In this document: one piece after another, positions 35,913 to 45,924 of the stretch | Numbering within the stretch: position 1 is the first letter of the stretch | Layout of the letters: the number at the start of each line of letters is the position of its first letter | From: Cubamyces lactineus | Lineage: Eukaryota; Basidiomycota; Agaricomycetes; Polyporales; Polyporaceae | Length of the DNA: 64,000 nt | Direction: 5' to 3' | Assembly: GCA_022376465.1 (NCBI GenBank) | Contig: JACDTU010000002.1 | Span: 1,550,001-1,614,000 of the forward strand | Notes under the pieces: model-generated | Databases searched by the model: none | Told to the model about the DNA's origin: nothing | The model's input: only the letters and a program-made list of their open reading frames with translations | Made by a program: the position numbers and the translations under genes

Positions 35913-36903
35913 TCATACCTTCTTCGCTCGAGGCTTAGCAGACTTCGTGGTGGACTTGCCCTTCGTAGCCTTCGTTGCAGCAGCCTTCGCGGCGGTCTTC
36001 TGTAAAACGGACGGATGTATCAGAAACCCGCATCAGTTCACAACGGGTCCAAGAGACTAACCTTCTTCTCTACAACTTTTGCACTGCTCGTCTTCTTCGC
36101 GGGGGCCTTGGCCGACTTAACAGCTTTTGCAGGTGCCTTCTTCACAGCTGGCGCCTTCTTCACAGCATCAACCTTCTTCGCTGGCGTTGCCTTCTTCACA
36201 GGAAGAGGCTCAATGTTCTAATGGCAAGGTCAGTCTACGTCGAGGGCCACAGTGAGCGAACGTACCTCATTCACAGGGGCAGGCTTCGTCTTCGGAGCCA
36301 ACTTCACCTTGCCCGAAGGCCCCTTGGGCAAGGCAAAGATACCCTCTTCGGCTCCGTTCATGATAGCACGATTCAGATGAGAGAGGTTGAGCGCGGTCGT
36401 TGCGTCCACACCGTACTTCTCGCCGACGAACTGGGGACCATCGTGAGCGTATGATGAGGCATGTGGGTTTCGACTACGTACCTTCTTGATGGTGGCACGC
36501 GAGACACCAGAACGAGACTCCTCCTTGTGGGCGACGATGCATTCCTGTGGCCACCGTAAACCTAGGGCTACAACAATGAATGTACATAGAACCATACCTT
36601 TATCATCTCCTTCCACGTCGGGTGAGACTTGCCCTCCTCATGCGGAGCAGCCTTCTCGGCCTTGGATTTCTTAGCAACATTAGCCACCTTCGACTTCTTG
36701 ACGGCAGCAGGCTTGGCCTTGGCCAACTTCTCCTTCTGCGCCTTCTCCTTCGTAGCTCTAGCCGACTTGGGCTTGTCCGCTGCCGCAGACTTGGGCTTAT
36801 CAGACGTAGACTTGGGTTTCTCGGAGGCCGCGGTAGACTTGGGCTTGTCTGTGGCAGAAGACTTGGGCTTCTCAGAAGCAGTAGACTTTGGTGCAGTAGC
36901 CAT
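35913..36903 (-). CDS. Linker histone H1
   Basis: Exons 36903-36598, 36544-36482, 36430-36266, 36217-36062 and 35999-35913 give 258 residues. Seen: an N-terminal tail of repeated K-P-K-S-x units (EKPKSS, DKPKST, DKPKSA), a globular H15 domain starting HPTWKEMIKECIVAHKEE and running through GVSRATIKKFVGEKYG and LNRAIMNGAEEGIFALPKGPSGKVKLA, then a Lys/Ala/Pro-rich C-terminal tail (KKAPAVKKAPAKAVKSAKAPAKK). This is the tripartite H1 plan. It binds nucleosomes at the dyad and linker DNA. Stop chosen at KPRAKKV, in read-through of the last donor-like GTATGA; splicing there would add a short unrelated tail. Confidence 0.95.
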
Positions 36904-37356
36904 TGGAGTGAGGGATGTGGATTTCGCAAAAGATGAGAAGGGGAAGGTGTGGAGTCAGGGGAGGGGATATGGTGGGAGGGGAGAGTTGAGGCCAGGCGAC
37001 TAGGCGGCGGGCTTTATACTGACGCGCGCGTCGCGTGTCACGTGGGACCTCGACGCGCTTTGTTGAACGCAAACCTTATTTTGCGTCGTCGCGCGCTGGG
37101 TCTTAGCCACATTGTAGGCGCCCGATACTCAACGGATCCCAGAGCCGCACTATTGTTCTCTCATTTCAGACGCATTGGCAACTCCCATGGCTTTGATGCA
37201 TAGCGATAGAGAACATGGTGCATTAGACTATTGCCATTGTCTTTGTCGCCATGCTAGCCCAACCCGTCGAGTGTTGTTACAGCGTACGGGAATAGTCCGT
37301 ACTTAGCTCCTCCACACATTATACACGATGCTGTCAACAATTTGCCCTGAGGACCC
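36904..37356 (-). promoter_or_regulatory. Histone H1 promoter region
   Basis: 453 bp between the H1 start and the Rpc82 3' end. Seen on the H1 strand: TATAAAG at 37018-37012, about 110 bp before the ATG, and a CACGTG E-box at 37039-37044 next to a run of ACGCG/CGCGT cores (37020-37060). Such ACGCG cores resemble yeast MCB elements that drive G1/S histone and replication genes; that they work so here is inference. Confidence 0.5.
37012..37018 (-). promoter_or_regulatory. TATA box of histone H1
   Basis: TATAAAG in the sense of H1 transcription, 109-115 bp upstream of the start codon, leaving room for a leader of about 80 nt. Its placement is right for a core promoter. Confidence 0.5.
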
Positions 37357-39521
37357 TTAGTCATCATTCATCTTGAAGGCACCCAAGTCATGTAGGATGA
37401 ACACAGCTTCCTCTACCCTCGTCTCCAGCACGGTGAGCTTCTCCCTTTTCTTTTCCCACTGCGCGAGTAACTCCCGCTCGTTTCGCGTGAGCAGTCTCTC
37501 TTCGTCCTGGCTGACGTCACTTCTCTGTCGTTTTTCGAGCACGGCCCTGAGCAGAGGTTCGTCCTGCTCGGCTTGCCGTCTCGCCGCAATGTTGTATAGA
37601 GTCTTATACAAATTGCGGAGTTGTACAGCCGACGCTTTCTGCAAGTCGACGTACCTGGAGTCGATGAGCTATTCTCTTCCAGCGTAGGTTGGGATACTTG
37701 GACATACCATAGGTAGAACATTCTCGTAGGATTACGATCTGCACTCTTCGGCACCTCCTGCAGGCTAACTAATGACTCTGCTGACATCGCGGACAGAAGC
37801 GGTCGGACATCCTTCGGAGCCATCATCCCGATTTTCGAAATCTGACACCTTGCATGTCAGCAAGTAGAGGTCAAAGTGAGACCCATTGACTGACCTGTTT
37901 TTCGTCCATCATACCTACGTCCAGGAGTAGACGAAAGACCCGAACACCTTCATCACCATGACGTTCCCGCGCAACAGCTTCTAGTACACGTCGTTGAAGT
38001 CGCTTCGCGATAATCTCGAATTCGACTTGTATTCTAGACCCGCCTAGGGAAACAAATGAAGCCGCTCGACCAGCTGGGGTAGGATTGTCGGCGGATGCGA
38101 GAATGCCCAGATACTCCTTGATGAGCGTCATGGTCGGGGGCTTCTTAGACGATTGTAATACAAGCCCCGACGCTAAGTCGACACCGTCAGGGAGGTGCAT
38201 TGATATACTCGCAAACGACGTGGGGTCTGCAGGATGAGACGTGAAAACCGAGATCACCAATATGCCAACGGCACGCACCTGATCGAACGTCGGACAGTTT
38301 CCTCTGCTTTGGTTCGGTAGCCTTGAGTGCTGCTCGCAGAACTACCCCAGCGCACTCATTGAAGCGTTCCGATGCGGCATCAACGATGAGCTTTGGGAAT
38401 GTGAGACTCAGTACGGCTAACTACTAGACGTACATCCTCTTACCTTGTTCCTGATATGTACGTTGAAACGTTCACAGTTGACTCGGAAGTAAATCGCATC
38501 CTATTGTTCTTGAGTGATTGATGCCAGATTGACACAGTGAAGACACTCACGTCTACCTCCAGCTCTTCTTCGACAGCCTTACGCTGTGCATCAAAGTGAG
38601 GAGGCGGCGTTATCTCGAGTAAACGCTACATGCCTTAGACGACTTATGCGTATGGTCCTTAGCTTTGCGTTTCTGTGCTCTGTACATTTTGGCATCCATG
38701 AACTGAAGTGATGTAGATTGCCTTACCATGCCTACTTGTTCTGCTTCTTCCTCTTCGCGCTTCAACCGAGCCTCGGCTACCTCTTTTGCCTCCCGCAATT
38801 CGCGAGCAGTCGGGAAACCGGTGATTTTCCGCTTCTCTTCGGCCTCGTAGCGTATCAGCTTATCGCGGGGGGACAGATGAGATAGGAGCGTGGAAGGTTT
38901 TAAATAGGCTTCTTCGACCAACTTGTGCAAGGTCTGTGAGAGCATGGCGGGAGCTACAGTAGATTACACTCAGTGGATCGCATTACTAGATCCGAGTAGG
39001 AGCTACCTTTCATGGGATCGTATATTGACAACTGTGATATGATGTCTGGCGGGCGAAGCTTTCCATGATCCAATACTAGTTGGACAATCTCGGCACCCTG
39101 ACGTCCATGCTGTAAGTTCCGCGTGATTAGTCGCAGTAAGGCGATCACTCACAGATTTGCCATACAGTTGTTCTGCCAACCAAACATATCGGCCGTAACG
39201 CAATCTCATGAGACATTCGTCAGTGTTGATCTCGAACACTTCGCCCTCCTCGTCGGATTGAGCGTGCCACAATAAGTTATGTTGAACCAGGATTAGCAAT
39301 GCAGCGCGGACGGTTCGTGGCTTGAGCTTTGAAAAGCGAAGCAATTGCGCGAGTCCCAGACGTCCGTGCGTGAGCAATACCGACGCAACAGTCTGCATAC
39401 ATATTCTCGGTCAGATGAAGACACCCAGAATGTAGAATAATGTGATACTAACCGCGGTAAGAGGACCAAAAACGGTCCGCACAATCTCTGTGCAAAGCCG
39501 TGCAGTGTCTGCGTCCGCCAT
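37357..39521 (-). CDS. RPC82: RNA polymerase III subunit Rpc82/RPC3
   Basis: Eleven exons: 39521-39453, 39392-39153, 39109-39007, 38953-38727, 38672-38634, 38583-38551, 38500-38444, 38390-38279, 38226-37895, 37841-37708 and 37654-37357, closing at 547 residues. This winged-helix subunit belongs to the Rpc82-Rpc34-Rpc31 heterotrimer that recruits Pol III through TFIIIB. Seen: tandem winged-helix segments (THGRLGLAQLLRFSKLKP, DHGKLRPPDIISQLSI, then QTLHKLVEEAYL), an acidic/basic linker, YFRVNCERFNVHIRNK, and the family C-terminus RMFYLWYVDLQKASAV ... LYNIAARRQAE. The intron between 38634 and 38583 appears to start GC (GCATGT); a GT choice 4 nt later leads to an immediate stop. Divergent from the acidic-protein gene. 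Confidence 0.9.
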
Positions 39522-39895
39522 CCGTAGACACTAGCGGAACATTAATGAGAGGAATATGCCGTGTGGTAGTTGATGGTACCCAATGCCAGTGAAGTCCAGG
39601 CTAGATCTAGGGACTAGCACGAGACGGTAGGAGGTTCGTCGAGCGTGCAGCCACTTGCCTACTGGCGAGCCAATCAGGGGGAAGCAAAGGCAAAACACAG
39701 GCTTAAGTCCGCAGGTGCCTGCCCTGAAGCCCGCAGCTGTGGCGAGCGCTGACCTGCAGCAGGTCGACACCAGTCTAACTGCTGCTGCTACACCTTGCGC
39801 AATACGTCTACCCATCTACTCCGCACTTCCCATTCTACGCGCCTCGGGGCAAGCTGCTCTCTTCCCAAGCCTGCTACACGAAATCTCGTACGACA
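39522..39895. promoter_or_regulatory. 374-bp shared promoter, Rpc82 and acidic protein
   Basis: Head-to-head starts at 39521 (minus) and 39896 (plus). No TATA element is evident. Regulatory content is inferred from layout. Confidence 0.5.
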
Positions 39896-42674
39896 ATGGC
39901 AATGGCTGAGCCGCTCGATGCTCCGATGACTGACTCCGGCGATATCGACGTCTCAATGTTCTCTGGAGGCATGGCGACCGCAGAATCCTGGCTCTCTGCA
40001 GAGGCAAGTATGGGCGACGTCGCTTTCTCAGAGACTGCAACGTTCGACTATGTTCAGGAAGACATAGAGATCGAGATGCTCGACGATGAGCCCATTACCG
40101 AGTACGACATGGCAGATGATGGCGACGCCTTTCAAGAGCTTCAGGACGTCGAGGTCCACGATGCATCCAGAGCGGCGACACCTCCAATGGTCGATCAAAG
40201 GGAATCCTTGGGCGACGCTCACCCAGAAGACATTGAATTCATGCACATTCCCTCCTCTGACGGCGACATACATACGGCTTCATCTCCTCGACATCCGCTC
40301 GAAGCCGATGCAAGCCTGCCTATAGATCAACCGCATACAGAATTGATCGCTTCACTGAATCCCTCATCCCTGCCACCTCAGTCTGAACCGTTGGAACAAC
40401 TACAAGAAACTGTCACCTCCGCCATACCGAGCGTCACCGAGGTACAGTCGTCGCCGGCTCACCCGACGGAGGAAGCTCGGCGATCGTCAAGTCCCCAGGC
40501 AACCGATGCCACGGATGCCCTTAACGCGGAGCGTTCGGTTGAGAAGCTCGAAACCCTGGGTCATTCGGATGGGGACAACGCCTCTTCCCGAGAGACTGAG
40601 GAGAGCGCTACAGTTTCCGTCGAGGCTGCTGGGGAACATGTCAACATCGGCGACCACTATAACGCTCACGATGTTCAAGCGCATGTCGACGAGGGCACAG
40701 GTGGTCTCGCAACTGAAAGCGGCGATCCTCATGAGATCTCGGAAGGTGTCTACATAGACCCGCCCCCCGCCGTCTTGTTGACGTTGCCGCCTACTGCCGA
40801 GTTCGCAGAGTGTTGTCTGTTTAACCACCCTGCCGTTCCCTCACCAGTAAGTCTTCCGGGCGAGGGTACAACACACGCCGCTGCGGAATCGCTCTGTCTC
40901 CTCCTGCACGATCGTCCCACTCTGTACTATGAGCCTTTGTCTTCTGTGTTCGATGCTCTTCGCCACCAGGACTGCGTCTTGAATATCCCGGGATCTGCCG
41001 AGGCCGAGTTCATCTTGGATGCGTATGAGCTCCAGCTAGCTGTCTCTGAGGTATGCAATGCTTTGGTTCGACGTTCATCGAGTTTACCTGATGGCCTGTT
41101 GTCAGGATAATGTATACGCTCATGAAGTCACGTTACACGAGCTGAATGTAATTCACGATGGTTCTGACTTACAAGGGCCTCTGAGGTTAAAGCTGAAAAT
41201 GAATTCACCTCGCTTTGTCACGCGCTACCACCAACTCCGAGATCAGATCTCTCGTCTGAACTTCTCTGACGGAGACGAGCTTCATTTGGAGGCGGTTGTC
41301 GAGAATACATCCTATGGTGAGCCTTCCTAGCCGACACGCGGGGATGGTCATGGCTAATGCACCGAAATCAGACGTGACCTCAACAGAGGCTGAGGCAGAT
41401 CTGCAACATCTACCGGATGATGACTTCTTATCTGGAGCAGCTCACGAGGATACCGAGGGGGGACAGGAATATGCCGAACCAGAAACTCAGGGCGCCCAGC
41501 CTGGGGGCACGGGAGATCAGGGTGAGGCACAACAATCCGAGGATACGGTTGACGAGCCCACTCGGTTCAACAACGAGGACGAGGACGAGGCAGCCGACGT
41601 CCACGACGGTTCTGAGGAAGCTAAGGCGGCGAATGAGGCGTTCACGCCGCATACTGTGGAGGAGCATGCCATAAAGGGAGATGAGCTAGGCGATGCTGAT
41701 GCCGACGGAGTAGGTGATGACGAGGAACACTTCGATGCGGACGATATCCACGGGCAAGCAGACGAAGGAGAAGGCGATGACTACTATGAGCGCGAACAGT
41801 TCCCGGACGATGAGGACGGGTTTGGGGAGGACCTTCCTGAGGAGCTTGGAGGGCAGGTTGCGGATACGACATATACACATCCTGGCGTTGAGGATGGATC
41901 GGAGGACGTGGCCTCGAACACCCAGGCAGTCAACGCTAACGTGTCGTCTGACGACATGCCGGAGAAGCCTGGTGTCCCCAGCCCTGCGTCAGGAGTGAAT
42001 CATACAGGTGTGTTACCCTGAAGATGAGCCGTTGCCTAAACGCTCACCGAGTCGTCAGGAAATCATATACTGCTAGACGACCATGGATTAGACCCGCACG
42101 GACATACTAACATCTCCCCAGAAGCCAACAGTAGTCACGGTGAGTTTTCAGTCTGCACCTTTGTCGATTCTGACTTACGTCTTCGCAGACGAAACAGAAG
42201 ACCAATACCAGCGGGTTGACACCACGTCTTCGCCATCGTTAGACGCCTCTACTCACCCGTTACCGGATTTGGACGATACCCGAGACGGTAAGGCTCTGAC
42301 TGTATGCCTCATTTCCTTGACCTAATAATCTCACAGCGCATGAACAAGCCACCCAGGAAAGCAACACCCTACCAAGCGATGATGAAGACGGGTTACTGGA
42401 TGATTGGGACGAACATGATGTTAGCGCCAACAAAGCCGCTCTAGACCAAAATTCGGCGCATCAAGATGCCCTTTCTCGCAAAAGTTCTACCACAACGCTC
42501 GCGAGCAAGACGTCCAAGCGCGCGTATGACGAGCTTGATCTTGATGACTTCGACGAACCGTCCAGTTTACCCGAAGCTGCTAGCTCTCCAGGTTCGTTGA
42601 TGCATGCGTGATATCATCCTGAACGGTACTTGACGTGCTTCGTACTAGACAATAAGCGGCTGAGGACCCAGTAA
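39896..42674 (+). CDS. Large acidic protein of unknown function
   Basis: Exons 39896-41050, 41106-41316, 41372-42007, 42122-42139, 42189-42287, 42337-42591 and 42649-42674 give 799 residues. I do not recognise the family. Seen: a disordered Asp/Glu/Ser-rich N-terminus, then a more ordered, probably conserved core at about 330-455 (CLLLHDRPTLYYEPLSSVF, DAYELQLAVSEDNVYAHEVT, LKMNSPRFVTRYHQLRDQI), then another long acidic stretch and a C-terminus with KRAYDELDLDD ending DNKRLRTQ. The end resembles a bipartite basic signal after an acidic tail, so nuclear location is a guess. The 18-nt fourth exon (AAGCCAACAGTAGTCACG) is a micro-exon; all junctions are phase 1 from exon 2 onward. Confidence 0.75.
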
Positions 42675-43309
42675 CCGTCACGGTATTTATGGGCACATCT
42701 GCCCGTTATTGAGAGCGAGATCCCGGTCGGGCCCTCCACGGCGAGCGTGGATCCTGCTGAAATGTCTTTCTGCCGGGTCTTGCGTTTGTACGCGGAGCGT
42801 TCGGATGCCCAGCTCCCACCGTTCTACGGGCTTCTATATCATCGCAGTGAGGATCAACATGCATCAACAGCAAGCAAGTCTTCAGGGTAAATTTTCTTGC
42901 AGCAGAGGTTTCTTCCCGTCGAAAGCGCCGTGTTCTACCCTTCCGTGAATACTGACCTTTACAGGTCGTGGTCGACGCATCATAGGGATGCCCAATGACT
43001 CGCGATGGAGTAGCAGGATGAGTATGGTTGTTCTTGTGGCTAATCATGCACATGCCATCGCGGAGGTTGTACTGGCGAGGTTGTTGAGGATGTATAAAAA
43101 TGCTCCGACGCGTTGCGCGCTCTGTACTTATGTTCACCCTCTATACCAGTATAATCATCTCATTCCAGTCCGGTCATGAGTCATATAGCAGCACAGTGTA
43201 CATCGCTGTATCATTCACATATTACACTGCGCGCACGGGGCTACTAAGAGCATGTCGACCAATTGCGTCTACTTACCCCGCGTGCATTTCTGGGGCGAGT
43301 AAATCAGTT
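42675..43309. other. 635-bp convergent spacer
   Basis: 3' regions of the acidic-protein gene and the ACS-like gene. Open frames on either strand are short and featureless. No repeats seen. Confidence 0.45.
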
Positions 43310-45356
43310 TCAGGACACAATAGCGACTTTGAAACTGCCGTTAGGTGCCACTTTCGCTCGTTCGCCAGTCGACCTCCATCCGCGCAGCTCCTCATCCTCA
43401 GGCTCCACCTCGACGGACAAGGGCCGACCGACGCTCGGTCCACGGACGTGCAACTCTCCAGCCGGATCAGAGCCAGCTTCGATGGCAGAGTCATCAACCC
43501 CAGTAAGCTTCGCCTCGACGTTGACCGAGGGAGGCCCGACGGGCGCCAGGTACGTGAACGCGTACGCGTCAGCTGCGGAAGTGTGGGCGCCGCCCGGGTT
43601 GACGACAGGGAACGTCTGCAGATCGAGCGCGTGCGAGGCGAACACGGGGCCTGCGACCAGCGGGTGCGAATGCGCATGGATGATCGGCACAGAAAGCGCG
43701 ATGCGGGCTGGGGTGAGGGCTTGTACTGCAAGGCGATCTAAATGATGCAAAAGTCAGCTCTAGCGCGACATCGCCTGGCGCCCCCGTGCAGAGCTAACAA
43801 GGCCGCGGAACGCACCTCCGCTGACGATCACAGCGCGCACGGTGCCAGCACCTTTGCCCATAACCTTGACGCGTGCGCTGTCGTAGACGAGGCGGTCCCA
43901 GAGGCTCTGTTTGGTGATGTAGCCTTCAAGGATTCCAGAGAGCTTGTGGCGCCAAGCCAGGTTGGTCAAGAACCAAGACGATTTCTTCGCCTGTTGCAGG
44001 ATGCTGTCGCTAAGCCTCTCCAGATGATCAGGGCGAACGAACAGAATGGTAGGCGATGAGATGCGGTAGGCAGCAGTCGTGCTGAGGTCTTTCAGGCCAG
44101 CTAAGGTAGGGTCTTGAATTGTGTCCAGAAATGGTGTAAGTATAGCGTCATACGAACATGTGCAGAAGACACTGACCATTCTGTATGAGCTTAGTGCTGT
44201 CCACGGTAGCAAAACTAGTGCCCTCAAAGAGCGCAGTGTAAGCGATAGCACGACCGTACGGAGAGCTCAGGGGGAACGCGGAGACAATGGTGTCCAATGG
44301 GGTAATCGGGCTGGAGGGCGGCATCAATGCACGAGTGGCAGCCACCCCTGCGGTCAGATTCTGATGTGTAAGTTGTACACCTTCCACTTTGTGCGAGGAG
44401 GTTGTAAAGAACGACACGGTGAAAACATCGTTAGGGTCTAGGGAGATGTCAGAATCTGGGATACACCTAGGGTAGCGATAGGCACATACCAGGAATTGGT
44501 ATGGTGGGCTTCTCTACCGAGGCACCTTGGTGCTCAAGGTCTTCCCATTTCACGATCTTAACGTTGTCCAAGCGGGGGAGTTTGAGGCTGTCGATGTCTC
44601 CGACCACGACAATGGTGTGGTGGCCGCTCTCTTTCGAATCGTAGATATGCTCAAGAAGTGGCTGCAGAAAGTCCGCCTGAGTGATTATGGCTGAGGGGGG
44701 GTGACTTTCCAAAACCTGAGAGAGTAACCTGAGAGAGGAAAGAGTGAACGATGGGATGGAGTGTGAAGCAAGTGCCAGATCAGCGATGATGAACTCTGCG
44801 AGATCGTCAGCGACAGGTCTCTGCTAAAATATTCACAGCAACATACCCAGACTATCGTTAAGTAGTAGAAGAGCATTTGACTCCCTTGGCGATAGCCCGA
44901 TCACTTGCAAAAGCCCCGCGCCGACGTTCGCAACACGGGTCCTAAGCTCAGGATTGGTGATCTAACGTGTATTTAGCGAGGCATTCCGACGGGACACACT
45001 GTCAACTACCTTGCTAGACCAGAGCGTGCGAGGCGCGTCAGCATCCGGATTAACTAGGTCCAAAAGAACGTGTTGATCCTTCGTCGGCCGCAATGGGAAC
45101 TAGAGTCGATGGTGAGTACCGTACTGAACGAGGGTGACTACTGACATACACGTCCAAGCATGCCAGTACTATAGTTGCGGTATACCGCACTTTCCGTCGG
45201 GTTCCTCACACGAGCAACATCACTCTGCCTACCGAGCAAAATGGGATGGACGAGCGCTTGAGGCTTGTAGAGGTTGTGGAGGAGGAAGAGACCGGCAGCT
45301 ACGAGTGCCAGGATGATAGTCAAGTCGTCCGTGACGAGATAATCCGACAACGCCAT
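43310..45356 (-). CDS. Acyl-CoA-synthetase-like protein with degenerate ATP motif
   Basis: Exons 45356-45150, 45099-45010, 44961-44847, 44795-44490, 44437-44177, 44112-43816 and 43737-43310 give 567 residues. Seen: an N-terminal membrane segment (LTIILALVAAGLFLLH), family blocks LWSSKITNPELRTRVANVGAGL, LLLNDSL, EFIIADLALASHSIPSFTL, and the region normally holding the Ser/Thr/Gly-rich P-loop, here FFTTSSHKVEGVQLTHQNL with almost no Gly. Later ILFVRPDHLERL, VIVSGG, GELHVRGPSVG and WRSTGERA (TGE where TGD is usual). It ends soon afterwards, so the C-terminal subdomain with the catalytic Lys is missing. Fold family: AMP-forming acyl-CoA synthetases (long-chain type). I infer a weak or non-catalytic, membrane-bound family member. 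Divergent from SPT16. Confidence 0.85.
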
Positions 45357-45924
45357 GACTGGCTGGGATTGTTGAAGTACGGATGTCTGGTTTCTCGCCC
45401 GTCGCAAGTGACTGATGGTAGATGTACGATGTGGTGGGAGAGCGGAAGAAGGGGAGTGGAGGTAAGCTCGGCGTACACGACAGCTGGTGCTGAAACCGAT
45501 AGACGCTGCTACTCCGGCCGTTCTCACCGGTCATACATCATGCCTCACTGTCAGCTTCGCGTACCGTCGTCGCGCCTGAAGGCCTGAAGACCTATGCACG
45601 TGCGTTACTCCTCGGCAAGCTTCTTACTGTCTCTTATGAGCAAGGCATATACGGAAAGCTTTTCGAAGCTTATATCTTCTACGTTCAAGTCCTAGCTTGA
45701 GCTGCGATTGGCAAGTTAGCCGTCACAGATCTACCAACGCGTCAAGTCGCGGTGTGACATAGGCTGTGACATACTCACGTGCCCGTCACAAAGTAGTTGA
45801 GACTCCGCTCAGAGCGTGTAACAGACGCGCCACACGAACGCGCCTTCTCTCTTGCGGACATCCATCTTGCTATTCATCCTGCTGTGACTAGCTGTACCTC
45901 TCGGACGTTCTTGAGCATCCCGCC
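45357..45924. promoter_or_regulatory. 568-bp shared promoter, ACS-like and SPT16
   Basis: Start codons face away from each other across this spacer. A possible in-frame upstream extension of the ACS-like frame to 45527 exists but lacks family residues, so I leave it non-coding. No TATA box recognised. Confidence 0.45.
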
